From NCBI GenBank assembly GCA_965205165.1, contig OZ242037.1, positions 372,001 through 436,000 of the forward strand: DNA of 64,000 nucleotides. The letters run 5' to 3'. This stretch comes from CBDESM01 sp965205165 (GTDB lineage Bacteria; Chloroflexota; Dehalococcoidia; Bin125). Every line of letters starts with the position of its first letter. Positions within the stretch are counted from its first letter, which is position 1. The position numbers were made by a program, and so were the translations under genes. Below, in pieces: positions 36,447 to 45,278 of this stretch. The notes beneath the pieces were generated by a model. The model worked only from the letters and a program-made list of their open reading frames with translations, ran no database searches and was not told where the DNA came from.

Positions 36447-36555
36447 CTCTGGACTCCTCTGCTGCCGCGCGGTCGCGCAAGGCAGGCTAGCAGCGGGCGG
36501 CCGCGCATCCGCTGCGGCTATGCTCCGCTGCATCGGAGACGACGGGAGGCGGAAC

Positions 36556-37305
36556 ATGGTTCGACGAAGATCGGCGGCGGCCGCGCTCATCGCCACGCTC
36601 GCGGTGCTGATCTGGGCCGGGCCGGGCGCGGCCGCCCAAGCACCGGAGCCCACGGCCGACGCCCCCCAGATCCGCGTCGAGGGCTCCGCCCAGCGCGTGA
36701 TCGCCGCCCAAGCCACCCAGATCCGCTGGCAGACCAACGTGCTGCGCGAGACCGCCGCCGAGGCCGCTCGGGACGGCGAGACGGTGCTCCAGCGGGTCCT
36801 CGCCGCCCTGCTCGAACTGGAAATCACCGAAGAAAACCTGGCCACGACCAGCGTTCGGCTCGACACGGAGTGGAACTACCGCAACGAGCCGCCGACCATC
36901 TCCGGCTACCGCTGGTCATCGAACCTGACCCTGTCGGTGGACGGCACCGACCGAGCCGGCGAACTGATCGACGCGATCGCCACCGCGGGCGGCGACGAGA
37001 TCGAGATCAACGGCGTCTCGTTCACCGCCGAGACGGGCGAGGCGCTGGAGCGCGAACTGCTGCTGGCAGCCGCGCGCGACGCCCAGGCGCAGGCCCTCGC
37101 CATAGCCCGCGTGCTCGGCTTCGACACCGTGCGGCCCGCGGCAATCCCCTCGGTCAGCGTGGGACAGGCGGGCCCTCCCATCGGCCCCTACCCCGCGCTC
37201 GACGGCGATTCCGCCTCGTCCGGCCTGGCCGGGCCGATCCGGGTCGTGGCGCGGATGAGGGTGACCTTCACCCTCCACCGCGCGCCGGCCACGAAGGCGG
37301 GGTGA
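36556..37305 (+). CDS. SIMPL-domain (DUF541) exported protein 1
   Basis: A 249-residue protein with a Sec signal peptide (cleavage near GAAA/Q, residue ~27) and a SIMPL/DUF541 domain: IRVEGSAQRVIAAQATQIRWQ, 'LATTSVRLDTEWNYR', 'GYRWSSNLTLSV' and 'ARDAQAQALAIARVLG'. Such proteins are secreted or periplasmic with largely unknown roles. ATG 36556 has GGGAGG upstream; a -10 TATGCT lies near 36517. A second SIMPL gene follows after 4 bp. Confidence 0.85.
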   Translation: MVRRRSAAAALIATLAVLIWAGPGAAAQAPEPTADAPQIRVEGSAQRVIAAQATQIRWQTNVLRETAAEAARDGETVLQRVLAALLELEITEENLATTSVRLDTEWNYRNEPPTISGYRWSSNLTLSVDGTDRAGELIDAIATAGGDEIEINGVSFTAETGEALERELLLAAARDAQAQALAIARVLGFDTVRPAAIPSVSVGQAGPPIGPYPALDGDSASSGLAGPIRVVARMRVTFTLHRAPATKAG

Positions 37306-37309
37306 GGCG

Positions 37310-38086
37310 ATGACCAAGATCATGAAATCCCCGCGAATGCGGGCGGCGGCACTGACAGCCGCGATCCTGCTCGCCGCCGCGCTCTGGCCCGCGATCGGGC
37401 AGGCCGACGACCACGATGAAGAGGTCTCGATCTGGATCACCGGCACCGCCTCGAGGGAAGTCGATCCCGACACGACCCGGATCGATTTCGCGGTGAGCGT
37501 GCTCGACGAGCGGGCCGCCGAGGCCCTGTCGCGCGGCACCGAGGTGCTGGCAGCAGTGCGCGAGCGGGTGGCCGAAACCGACCCGGACGCCCGGATCTCG
37601 ACCCGCACCGTCTCCCTCTACCAAGAATCCCGCTGGACCGAAGAGGGGCGCGTCCCGACCGGCTTCCGCTACAGCAACTCGCTCACCCTCGCCGCCGACG
37701 GCACCGATGCCGCCGGCGCGCTGCTGGGCGCGCTGATCGCGGGCGGCGGCGACGAGGTGCGGATCCGCGGGATCTCGTTCACCTCGAGCGAGCAGGCCCT
37801 GGTCGAGCGCCAGCTGCTGGCCGAGGCCGTCGAAGACGCGCGACGCACCGCCGGCGTGATCGCCCGCGTCTTCGGGCTCGGCACCCCGATGGCGGTCGAA
37901 GTGCGGATCGGTTCCCTCTCCGCCCGCGAGGTCGAAGACGAAGAAGAAGCGGAGTACGCGGCGGAAGAGGCATCGAGCGCGATGACCGCGGACGCGCGGG
38001 CCCTGTCCGCGACGACGATCGCTGGCGCGAGCACCGTCCAAGCGAGCGTGCAGGTGCGATTCGCAATGCAGGCGGCCGGAGAGTAG
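37310..38086 (+). CDS. SIMPL-domain (DUF541) exported protein 2
   Basis: A 258-residue paralogue in an operon with the previous gene. It has a signal peptide (AALTAAILLAAALWPAIGQA), then SIWITGTASREVDPDTTRID and 'FRYSNSLTLAADGTDAAGALL', and a Glu-rich insertion (EVEDEEEAEYAAEEAS) near the C-terminus absent from its partner. The two may form a hetero-oligomer, as SIMPL proteins of other bacteria form ring-like assemblies (family knowledge; the assembly here is inference). A strong bidirectional hairpin follows at 38105. Confidence 0.85.
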   Translation: MTKIMKSPRMRAAALTAAILLAAALWPAIGQADDHDEEVSIWITGTASREVDPDTTRIDFAVSVLDERAAEALSRGTEVLAAVRERVAETDPDARISTRTVSLYQESRWTEEGRVPTGFRYSNSLTLAADGTDAAGALLGALIAGGGDEVRIRGISFTSSEQALVERQLLAEAVEDARRTAGVIARVFGLGTPMAVEVRIGSLSAREVEDEEEAEYAAEEASSAMTADARALSATTIAGASTVQASVQVRFAMQAAGE

Positions 38087-38104
38087 CCCCGTCGCGGACG
38101 CGAC

Positions 38105-38140
38105 AGCGCCCCGCGCCCGGAAGCCGGGACGCGGGGCGCT
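38105..38140. terminator. Bidirectional hairpin terminator between SIMPL operon and phage-like cassette
   Basis: AGCGCCCCGCG pairs with CGCGGGGCGCT (11 bp), then after one bulged A, CCCGG pairs with CCGGG around loop AAG. It sits between two convergent units and probably ends both. Confidence 0.75.
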
Positions 38141-38166
38141 GCGCCGCAGCCGCCGCCCGCGGGGAG

Positions 38167-38847
38167 TCAGGCGGCGGCCAGCAGGCGGTTCAGCCGGTCG
38201 CGCAGGCGCTCCGTTTCGGCCTGTACGACCCGCTCCCGGATCTCGGCCAGCAGCGGGTCCCACGGGAAGTCCGCGCCCGGGTCCGAGCGCTGCGTGCTCA
38301 GCTCGCTGTGCGCCACGTGGTGCGCCCGGTTGACCGGGATCCGGTAGCGCCGGCAGACATGCGCGCTCCAGGCCGCGACCGTCTGGAACTGCGGCGTGCC
38401 GGGCCGGAAGGTCGCCCCGATCTCCGCCGCCCGCCCCTCGATCTCGATCGAGAGCATGCAGGTGTTGTAGCTCACGTACTCGTCCCGCCACCACGCCGGC
38501 CGCGGCTGCACCGTGTTCCACTTGCGCGTGCCCTGCCCCCACGCGAAGTGCGCGTCCCGCACCATCTGGTACAAGTCGCCGTCGCTGTCCGCGTAGTAGC
38601 CCGTGCTCGCCTGGTGCTTCGGGTTCTGGAAGACCCGCGGCGTCACCTCCGTGTCGTCGAACCGCTCCTCCGGCGTGTGGTAGCAGACCGCGATCTGCCG
38701 CCGCTTCGCCCCGCGGTAGGCGCGCGGCCCCGGCCGGCTGTAGTTCGCCGGATCCGCCGGCGCCCAGATCAACTTGGCGCCCGCCGGCAGCCCGGCGATC
38801 CCCTCCAAGTCGGGCGGCGTGCCGTGCCCGATGGTGATGCGGCTCAT
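38167..38847 (-). CDS. N-acetylmuramoyl-L-alanine amidase (endolysin-like)
   Basis: A 226-residue amidase_2/PGRP-fold enzyme cleaving the lactyl-amide bond of peptidoglycan. Visible elements are QIAVCYHTPE (zinc His57), 'STGYYADSDGDLYQMV', 'CMLSIEIEG' and HVAHSELSTQRSDPG with the second His and conserved Asp-Pro-Gly. It has no signal peptide, as in phage endolysins. It overlaps the holin-like gene by 4 bp (ATGA), giving the classical lysis-pair arrangement at the end of a phage-like cassette. Confidence 0.85.
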   Translation of the reverse strand: MSRITIGHGTPPDLEGIAGLPAGAKLIWAPADPANYSRPGPRAYRGAKRRQIAVCYHTPEERFDDTEVTPRVFQNPKHQASTGYYADSDGDLYQMVRDAHFAWGQGTRKWNTVQPRPAWWRDEYVSYNTCMLSIEIEGRAAEIGATFRPGTPQFQTVAAWSAHVCRRYRIPVNRAHHVAHSELSTQRSDPGADFPWDPLLAEIRERVVQAETERLRDRLNRLLAAA

Positions 38848-39149
38848 GATCGATCCTCTCCCTCGCCGCGGCTCTCGCGGCCGTTGATGATGTCGCGGAT
38901 GTCCGGCGGGTTCGCCACCTCCCAGCGCCGCAGCAGCCCGTAGCCCGCCGCCACGCTGATCGCCAGCAGCCGCACCACGTCCGGCGCGCCGCCCGGCTGC
39001 CCGCCCAGCACCCCCGTCTCCAGCGTCGCCCAGACCGCGATCAGCCCCAGCGCGATCAGCGAGCGGACGCTGCCCCGCGGCAGCCAGAGCGGATCCCGGC
39101 CCGGCGCGGGAGGCCGGTCTTCGGGTCGGTTTTGGGGAGCGTGGGTCAT
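38844..39149 (-). CDS. Holin-like two-helix membrane protein
   Basis: A 101-residue protein with two predicted transmembrane helices (SLIALGLIAVWATLETGVLG and VVRLLAISVAAGYGLL), a Pro-rich cytoplasmic N-terminus and a charged C-terminus (ESRGEGEDR). Size, topology and the 4-bp overlap with an endolysin gene point to a holin. This is inferred from context; there is no sequence motif for holins. Confidence 0.6.
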   Translation of the reverse strand: MTHAPQNRPEDRPPAPGRDPLWLPRGSVRSLIALGLIAVWATLETGVLGGQPGGAPDVVRLLAISVAAGYGLLRRWEVANPPDIRDIINGRESRGEGEDRS

Positions 39150-39213
39150 GATTCCGTCCTTTCGCTTGCCGGCGGCATCAGCCGCCGCTCGGTCGTACTG
39201 GGTCGCTGCCGGG

Positions 39214-39507
39214 TCATTGCAGGAAGGTCACCTGCACGGTGCAGGGCGTCGGCCCGCTGCGGCGGAAGCTCGCCTTGGCGATCTGGTCCGCGTGTTCCAG
39301 CAGGATCGCGTCGCCGCCGGCCAGCTTGTGCCCTGCCGAAGCGGTCGCGTCCGCCCCGTCGAAGCGCACCCGCGCGCCGCTGCCCTCGATCGTGCAGAGC
39401 GCGCGAGAGGCCCGGCCCGCCTGCGCCGCGTCCAGCCCCGCCGCCGCGTTCGAGCCCAGCGTCAGCGTCTGGTAGCCCACCGCGATCCCGCCGCAGATGC
39501 GCAGCAT
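39214..39507 (-). CDS. Phage-like hypothetical protein (97 aa)
   Basis: A 97-residue, β-rich protein starting MLRICGGIAVGYQTLTLG, with no transmembrane helix. Its ATG shares one base with the TGA of the upstream gene (TGATG), so it belongs to the cassette. Position between capsid and lysis genes suggests a structural or decoration protein; I do not recognise the family. Confidence 0.6.
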   Translation of the reverse strand: MLRICGGIAVGYQTLTLGSNAAAGLDAAQAGRASRALCTIEGSGARVRFDGADATASAGHKLAGGDAILLEHADQIAKASFRRSGPTPCTVQVTFLQ

Positions 39508-39893
39508 CAGGATCCCTCTCCTTCGTCGCCGCCCGCGCCGTCCGCGCCGTCCGCGCCGTCCGGCTCGAACGCCTCGTCGACCGTCTCGGCCGCGGCCCGG
39601 AACTCGCCGGGCAGCTGGCCGATCTCATCGGCCTCGCGCCATTCGAGCGCGCGGAACTTCAGGTACTTGGCCGCCGGCACCGGCTGCCACAGCGGCGTGC
39701 CCTGCAGCTCCTCCGCCTGCGGCCCCTCGGTCGGCCGCCGCATCAGCAGGTCGTAGTCGCCCAGGCCCGATTCGCGCCGCACCGCGATCAGCTGCGCGTG
39801 CGTGAACAGCACCGGCCGCTCGCCCGGCGCGAGCGGAACCGGCCAGGCGCCGGGCGGCAGCGTGCCGCCGGAGGGATACGGGGAGTTGGTCAT
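39507..39893 (-). CDS. Phage-like hypothetical protein (128 aa)
   Basis: A 128-residue protein starting MTNSPYPSGGTLPPGAW, with an acidic, Gly/Ala-rich tail (EPDGADGADGAGGDEGEG). ATG 39893 has AAGG upstream (minus sense GAAAGGAAGGCTCCC); the frame upstream to 40013 overlaps the previous gene. It may be a head-completion or tail-chaperone-like protein by position, but no motif supports that. Confidence 0.55.
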   Translation of the reverse strand: MTNSPYPSGGTLPPGAWPVPLAPGERPVLFTHAQLIAVRRESGLGDYDLLMRRPTEGPQAEELQGTPLWQPVPAAKYLKFRALEWREADEIGQLPGEFRAAAETVDEAFEPDGADGADGAGGDEGEGS

Positions 39894-39906
39894 GGGAGCC
39901 TTCCTT

Positions 39907-40260
39907 TCAGTCCCGCCGCCGCGCTCGGCAGGGCGGGCAGGTTCGGGGCCGGTCTGCGCCGGCGTTGATCCGGGTTTGGAGCCAATGGCGGCCGTCGATC
40001 TCGACCGCCTCATGGCCGAGGCCGGCCTGCTCGGCCGCCTCCAGCAGCAGCCGCTCCGCCTCGGCTGCCGAGTGGAAGCCGTTGCCCAGCAGCGCCTGGT
40101 CGCGGCCCGAGTAGCGGCGGCCGTGCTTGTCGCGCTTGGGCGCCCGCAGCGCCGCGCGGAGGGCGCGCGCGCCGAGGTTCGCCCGCGGCGCGTCGAACGC
40201 GCTCGATCGCAGCGCCGAAAAATCCGCCGGCGCGTACAGCCCGCGCTCGTCCAGCGGCAC
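39907..40260 (-). CDS. Phage-like hypothetical protein (117 aa)
   Basis: A basic protein with 'RAPKRDKHGRRYSGRDQALLG' and a predicted helix (AAEAERLLLEAAEQAG), ending in CPPCRARRRD. GTG 40260 begins 2 bp after the capsid stop and is preferred; an ATG at 40290 would overlap the capsid gene by 28 bp and give 127 residues. It lies in the place where head-tail connector genes often occur, but the family is not recognised. Confidence 0.5.
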   Translation of the reverse strand: MPLDERGLYAPADFSALRSSAFDAPRANLGARALRAALRAPKRDKHGRRYSGRDQALLGNGFHSAAEAERLLLEAAEQAGLGHEAVEIDGRHWLQTRINAGADRPRTCPPCRARRRD

Positions 40261-40262
40261 GG

Positions 40263-41147
40263 CTACGCCCCGTCCGCGGTGATCTGGCATCCGTGCCGGT
40301 CGTAGCCCGTGATGCCGGAGTTGTAGTCCGCCAGCGCGCGGATGATCGAGCCCGGGAAGTCCGCCTCGGTCAGCACCTCCAGCGTCCAGTCCATCGAGCA
40401 GGCCCAGCCCAGCGCCTCCCGGCTGAACATCGAGCAGATGTAGTCGCTCGATCCGTCCTGCGTCATGTACCCGTCCACGAACACCGACGTCCCCATCAGC
40501 GGGATCTCCGACACGTGGAAGCGCCGGATCAGCTCCTCCAAGATCCCCGCCGGGATCCGCGCCGACGAGCTCGACGAGATCCCGCGCACCCCCAGGTCCG
40601 TGATCACGTCCTCCGCCGCGATCGGCGACAGCACCGTCACCACGTCGCCCCGCGGCGGCCCGCCGGCCGAGCGCGGCACCGACTGCAGCTTCCGCCGCGC
40701 CTCCCGCAGCGTCGCGATCGTCAGGTCCGTGTTGGTCGCGCCGACGTCGTTCGCCGAGTTCCAGTTCGCGAACTCGCCGGTCAGATCCGTGTCGATGTCC
40801 TGCCCCTGCGAGAGCGCCATCTCCTCCGCGATCAGCCGGATCAGGTCGTCGCCCGAATAGTTCAGCGCGCGTATGCTCACCCGCACGTAGATCGCCCGCA
40901 GCGTCGGCGTGATCGTCGAGCTCGACAGCTCGAACCGCGACGACGTGCTCAGCGACTGCCCGTCCGTCGGCGTCTGCACCGAGCTGACGCTGCTCACCCG
41001 CGGGAACTTCGCCGTGCTGTGCCCCTTCGGAATCGTGATCTTGCGCGCCAGCGCGAGCATCGGCGCCGATTGCGGCATCTGCACGATCGTGCGCTCGATG
41101 ATCTCGTTGGCCGCGGCGCTGACGTTGGCTGCGAGGGTGTCCGGCAT
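40263..41147 (-). CDS. Phage major capsid protein-like
   Basis: A 294-residue protein resembling phage major capsid proteins. The N-terminal helix (NEIIERTIVQMPQSAPMLAL) is followed by 'ITIPKGHSTAKFPRVS', a spine-helix-like 'EEMALSQGQDIDTDLTGEF', 'LREARRKLQSVPRSAGGPP', and a C-terminal β-region with 'YMTQDGSSDYICSMFSREAL'. ATG 41147 has a strong GGAGG. The preceding gene looks like a scaffold protein, the usual order for capsid operons. No portal, terminase or protease is near. The capsid-fold call rests on resemblance and context. Confidence 0.65.
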   Translation of the reverse strand: MPDTLAANVSAAANEIIERTIVQMPQSAPMLALARKITIPKGHSTAKFPRVSSVSSVQTPTDGQSLSTSSRFELSSSTITPTLRAIYVRVSIRALNYSGDDLIRLIAEEMALSQGQDIDTDLTGEFANWNSANDVGATNTDLTIATLREARRKLQSVPRSAGGPPRGDVVTVLSPIAAEDVITDLGVRGISSSSSARIPAGILEELIRRFHVSEIPLMGTSVFVDGYMTQDGSSDYICSMFSREALGWACSMDWTLEVLTEADFPGSIIRALADYNSGITGYDRHGCQITADGA

Positions 41148-41186
41148 GGGGTGCCTCCTTTCAGGTGGCTTGCTTCGTCGTTCGCG

Positions 41187-41624
41187 CTAGCGGGACGGGT
41201 TCCGCCGCAGCCACTCCGCGAAGCGATCGCGGCGCGCGTCCTGCTCGAACGGGTCGTCCGTCTCGTGAATCCAGTCCGCCCACTCCCGCGGGCTCTGCGG
41301 CTCCGGCTCGGAATCCGGCTGGCCCATCAGCATGTCCGTGGGCCGCGGCTGCCCTTCGCGGATGCGGTCCAGCTCCTCCGCCTGCTCCTCCGCGATCTGC
41401 TCCCGCAGCTCCTCGCGGATCGCCTCCGCCCGCCGGTCGGCCGCCTGCTCCACCACCGCCTCGCGCCAAGCCCCCGCGAACTCCGCCTCCCCGGCAATCC
41501 CGGCCAGCCGCCCGCGGACCTCCTCCGGCAGCTCCGGATCGGCCAGCAGCGCCGCGCGCAGCGGATCCGCTTCCCCAAGCGGCCCGTCAACCGGGGCCGC
41601 CGCGGCTTCGATCTGGTCGGTCAT
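41187..41624 (-). CDS. Phage scaffold-like protein
   Basis: A 145-residue, strongly acidic, helical protein: a long Glu/Arg-rich coil (EAIREELREQIAEEQAEELD) and a charged C-terminus (DPFEQDARRDRFAEWLRRNP). That is the composition of head-scaffolding proteins, and it is immediately upstream of the capsid-like gene (39 bp). ATG 41624 is chosen; the upstream frame to 41798 has no ribosome site. It is the first gene of the cassette. Confidence 0.6.
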   Translation of the reverse strand: MTDQIEAAAAPVDGPLGEADPLRAALLADPELPEEVRGRLAGIAGEAEFAGAWREAVVEQAADRRAEAIREELREQIAEEQAEELDRIREGQPRPTDMLMGQPDSEPEPQSPREWADWIHETDDPFEQDARRDRFAEWLRRNPSR

Positions 41625-41860
41625 GAGGGCTCCAATGCGCTGAACGCCGACGGAATTTCCGTTCGGCGCTCGCTCGCATCGGAGATGGCGCGCAGTCCGT
41701 GGCGCTGTATTGAGAACTAATGTACTTGAAAGATGCCCGCAGTGCAAGCCCCCATCCGAGCCGAATGTTGCCCGCGTTACACTCCACTCATCCCCCATCC
41801 CCGCCGCCGCGGGAGCCGCTTCCGCAGCTTCGCGCCGCGCCGAACGCAGTGGAGAACGTC

Positions 41861-43897
41861 ATGGCGAGCGCCACCGAACAGATCCGCAACGTCGCCGTTC
41901 TCGGCCACCAAGGCGCGGGCAAGACGACGCTCGTGGAGGCCCTCGCCTTCGCCACCGGCCGCACCAGCCGCATCGGCCGCGTCGAAGACGGCAACACCAT
42001 CTCCGACTTCGACCCCGAAGAGCAGCACCGCGGCCTCTCCGTCAACACCTCCGTCGTCTCCCTCGCCGACGCCGAACTCCGCATCAACCTGCTCGACGCG
42101 CCCGGCTACGCCGACTTCATCGGCGAAGCCGTCGCCGCCGCCTCCGTCGCCGACGCCGCCATCCTCGTCGTCGACGCCGCCTCCGGCGTCCAAGTCGGCA
42201 CCGAGGTCGCCTGGCGCATGGCCGGCAAGCGCGGCATCCCCCGCGTCATCGCCATCACCCGCCTCGACCGCGAAAACGCCGACTTCGACCAAGCCGTCGC
42301 CCAAGTCCAGTCCCTCCTCGGCCCCGAATGCCAGCCGCTCTGCGTCCCGATCGGCGCCGAATCCCAGTTCAGCGGCATCGTCGACGTCCTCTCCGGCGAT
42401 GCCCGCGACGGCGACGGCGCCGCGAAGACCGAAGCACCGCCCGATGCCGCGGCCGCCGCCGAAGCCGCCCGCGACGGACTGATCGAGCGCGTCGTCGAGG
42501 CCGACGAAGAGCTGATGATGCGCTACCTCGAAGACGAAGCGCTCGAAGCCGACGAACTCCAAGCCGGCCTCAAGCCCGCCATCCTCGCCGGCGCGCTCGC
42601 CCCCATCCTGCCCATCGCCGCCACCCCAAACATCGGCACCCGCCCCCTCCTCCGAGCAATCAAGGAACTCCTCCCCCACCCCGCCGAAGCACCCGCCCTC
42701 GTCGAGGCCGACGACGGCGCGGCCGCCTTCGTCTTCAAGACCATGGCCGACGAATTCGTCGGCAAACTCTCCTACCTCCGAGTCGTCAGCGGCGTCGTCG
42801 CCGCCGATGCGCACCTCGAAAACGCCCAAGCCGGCGGCGACGAGCGCCTCGCCAACCTCTCCCATGTCGTCGGCAAGGACCTCGAAGCCGCCGACCAGCT
42901 CGTCGCCGGCGACATCGGCGTCGTCACCAAGCTCAATCACACCACCACCTTCCAAACCCTGCGCGCCGCCGGCTCCGGCATCGAAGCCCCGGCACCCGAA
43001 ATGCCCGCGCCCATCTTCTCCGCCGCCGTCGAACCCCACGCCAAGGCCGACGTCGACAAGCTCGGCCCCTCCCTCGCCCGCCTCGTCGAGGGCGACCCCA
43101 CCCTCCGCATCGAGCGCGACCGCGACAGCGGCGAAACCATCATCAGCGGACTCGGCGAAAGCCACGTCCAACTCGCCGCCGACCGCCTCCAGCGCAAATT
43201 CAAGGTCGAGGTCGACATCAAGGACCGCCGCGTCCCCTACCGCGAAACCGTCACCTCCACCGGCCAAGCCGAATATCTCCACAAGAAGCAAACCGGCGGA
43301 CACGGCCAGTACGCCCGCGTCGCCCTCCGCGTCGAACCCCGCGAGCGCGGCTCCGGCTTCGAGTTCGCCGACGAAATCGTCGGCGGCGCCGTCCCCCGCA
43401 ACTACATCCCCGCCGTCGAAAAAGGCGTCGCCGAATCCCTCCCCGCCGGCGCGCTCGGCCAGTACCAGCTCACCGACCTCCGCGTCGTCCTCTTCGACGG
43501 CAAGCACCACGACGTCGACTCCTCCGAAATGGCCTTCAAGCTCGCCGCCTCCCAGGCCCTCAAGGAAGCCACCCAAACCGCCCGGCCGATCCTGCTCGAA
43601 CCGATCCAGTCCTTCCGCATCACCGTCCCCGAATCCGCCACCGGCGACATCATCAGCGACCTCAACTCCCGCCGCGCCCGCGTGCTCGGCATGGAACCCG
43701 CCGACGAGCCCCCCAACCACTCCGTCGTCCTCGCCGAAGGCCCCATGGCCGAATTCCTCCGCTACGCCACCGACCTCCGCTCCGTCACCGGCGGACGCGG
43801 CACCTTCAGCGCCGAATTCGTCCGCTACGACCCCGTCCCAGACCACGTCGCCGAGCAAATCCGCAAGCATGCCGCCGCGGCCGACGCCGCCGGATAG
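41861..43897 (+). CDS. EF-G-like translational GTPase (EF-G2 type)
   Basis: A 678-residue, five-domain EF-G paralogue. G1 is GHQGAGKT (15-22); G3 reads DAPGYADF, with Tyr in place of the catalytic His of EF-G; G4 reads ITRLD instead of NKxD. Tyr at G3 is seen in the EF-G2/FusA2-like family; the degenerate G4 is further off consensus. Domains II-V are complete: QTGGHGQYARV in domain IV and 'RRARVLGMEP' in domain V. ATG 41861 with GGAG upstream replaces the open-frame start at 41720. A canonical EF-G is expected elsewhere; this one may act in stress or ribosome recycling. Confidence 0.85.
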   Translation: MASATEQIRNVAVLGHQGAGKTTLVEALAFATGRTSRIGRVEDGNTISDFDPEEQHRGLSVNTSVVSLADAELRINLLDAPGYADFIGEAVAAASVADAAILVVDAASGVQVGTEVAWRMAGKRGIPRVIAITRLDRENADFDQAVAQVQSLLGPECQPLCVPIGAESQFSGIVDVLSGDARDGDGAAKTEAPPDAAAAAEAARDGLIERVVEADEELMMRYLEDEALEADELQAGLKPAILAGALAPILPIAATPNIGTRPLLRAIKELLPHPAEAPALVEADDGAAAFVFKTMADEFVGKLSYLRVVSGVVAADAHLENAQAGGDERLANLSHVVGKDLEAADQLVAGDIGVVTKLNHTTTFQTLRAAGSGIEAPAPEMPAPIFSAAVEPHAKADVDKLGPSLARLVEGDPTLRIERDRDSGETIISGLGESHVQLAADRLQRKFKVEVDIKDRRVPYRETVTSTGQAEYLHKKQTGGHGQYARVALRVEPRERGSGFEFADEIVGGAVPRNYIPAVEKGVAESLPAGALGQYQLTDLRVVLFDGKHHDVDSSEMAFKLAASQALKEATQTARPILLEPIQSFRITVPESATGDIISDLNSRRARVLGMEPADEPPNHSVVLAEGPMAEFLRYATDLRSVTGGRGTFSAEFVRYDPVPDHVAEQIRKHAAAADAAG

Positions 43898-43907
43898 GAG
43901 ATCCCCC

Positions 43908-44516
43908 GTGCCCGACGACGACGGAGACCAGCGCGGCTGGCGCCAGCAAATCGAGGACCTCCTGCGCCACGCCGGCGACCTGCCCGCGCCGCCCGGCAGC
44001 GCCAGGCGACGCGACGCGGAACCCAGCGACGACGAACTCCGCGCCCAGTACTCCATCGCGATGGCCGTCAACCATCTCGAAGCGATCGCCCGCGTGTTCA
44101 CCTTGCAGGCCGCCAAGCGGCTGATCGACCCGTCCCTCTTCAAGGCCGGCGACAAGGTGACGGACAATTGGCATGCGCTCTTCGCCTTGCAGTCCGCACA
44201 CTTCCTGCGCGAGCTGATCGCGAACTACCTCGCCATGCAGCGCTCGATGCTCATGCTCGAACAAGACGAGCGCCGCTACTTCGAAACCATGGCCGAGCGC
44301 TTGGGCCAAGCCAACGAGGAAACCCTGCGGGCCATCCACGACGTCGTCTCCGAACCGAGCCTGCCGCCGGACCGCTCCCTCGATCTCGATAAGGAGATCC
44401 AATTCTGCGAACAACTGCTCGATCAGATCGACCTGCTCGTCGACGGCATCCGCCGCCGCAGGCCCCGCGCCGCCGCCGCCTTCGACGCACTCGAACCCCC
44501 CATCGGCCTCTTCTAG
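43908..44516 (+). CDS. Unknown helical protein family, paralogue 1
   Basis: A 202-residue all-helical protein starting at GTG 43908 (GGAG 9 nt upstream), 10 bp after the EF-G-like gene. Its N-terminal phrase 'GWRQQIEDLLRHAGDLPAPP' is shared with the next two genes (WQDELNDLLKDADLPPGP and WQDQVEDLLKDADLPPAP), defining a three-member tandem family. A second shared block is near the C-terminus ('LDLDKEIQF...QIDLLVDGIRRRRP'). No membrane helix or catalytic motif is seen. Function unknown; association with an EF-G paralogue hints at a translation-linked role. Confidence 0.65.
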   Translation: MPDDDGDQRGWRQQIEDLLRHAGDLPAPPGSARRRDAEPSDDELRAQYSIAMAVNHLEAIARVFTLQAAKRLIDPSLFKAGDKVTDNWHALFALQSAHFLRELIANYLAMQRSMLMLEQDERRYFETMAERLGQANEETLRAIHDVVSEPSLPPDRSLDLDKEIQFCEQLLDQIDLLVDGIRRRRPRAAAAFDALEPPIGLF

Positions 44517-44659
44517 CCAGCCTCCGCCCGCCCCATCCCGCTCCCCCGGCAAAGCGCGGAACCATGGGGCATCCAAGTGCGTACTGTTATGTCTGCGGCC
44601 GCGAGACGCCTCGCGCCCGCCGAAACGCGCGCCGCGCAGCTGAATGCTTGGAGCAGCCG

Positions 44660-45172
44660 ATGCCCGCCCCGTTCGCAAACGACGACAAGCCCGACGGCGC
44701 GCCGCGCCGAAAGTGGCAGGACGAGCTCAACGACCTGCTCAAGGACGCCGACCTGCCGCCCGGCCCCGAAGACGCCGACCCGCTCCGCCCCAGCGACGCC
44801 GAACTCCGCTCCGCCTTCGAGCTCGAACAGCGCGAAGACGTCGTCCTCGAGGCCTGGAAGCAGCGAATGGGCTTCGACCTCTGGTGCCTGCGCCACTTCG
44901 CCATCACCATCGCTTCCGAAACCGCCGGCGAAGCCGACACCGCCCTCCGCGGACTCCACGCCGCCGACAACGTCCGCCGCTTCGTCGAGCACGAGATCGA
45001 AGACGCCGCTCCCTGCGACAACGACCACTGCAAGCACCACCACGACGCGAGCAGTACGCAGCGGGTGGACGCATACCGCGCCGTGCTCGAGCACGTCGCA
45101 GTGCTCGAAACCCGCATCCGCGCCCTCAACCCCGAAGCCGCCGCAGTCTTCGACTCGCAAAACCCCGCCTGA
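44660..45172 (+). CDS. Unknown helical protein family, paralogue 2
   Basis: A 170-residue member of the same family. It contains 'RSAFELEQREDVVLEAWKQR', MGFDLWCLRHFAI and a CDNDHCKHHHD cluster that could bind a metal, the latter absent from the third copy. ATG 44660 follows TTGGAGCAGC, a leader also present before paralogue 3. A -10 like TACTGT at about 44583 may start its own transcript. The C-terminal 'ETRIRALNPEAAAVFD' matches 'EARIRSLNPPAAAKFD' of paralogue 3. Confidence 0.65.
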   Translation: MPAPFANDDKPDGAPRRKWQDELNDLLKDADLPPGPEDADPLRPSDAELRSAFELEQREDVVLEAWKQRMGFDLWCLRHFAITIASETAGEADTALRGLHAADNVRRFVEHEIEDAAPCDNDHCKHHHDASSTQRVDAYRAVLEHVAVLETRIRALNPEAAAVFDSQNPA

Positions 45173-45278
45173 CCCGGCCCGCGCGAACGCTCGCGGACAA
45201 TCGGGAGGGCGGCAGCCTACCCTTGACATCCCGCGGGCGCCGCGACGCCCGCCACGCGGCTGGATGTTGGAGCAGCGA

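Noticed and set aside
38167..41624. Complete prophage
   Set aside because: No integrase, terminase, portal, tail or att repeats are visible; host operons flank it directly.
45223..45228. Strong TTGACA promoter for the third paralogue
   Set aside because: No plausible -10 lies 16-19 bp downstream; an overlapping TACCCT box is the better candidate.
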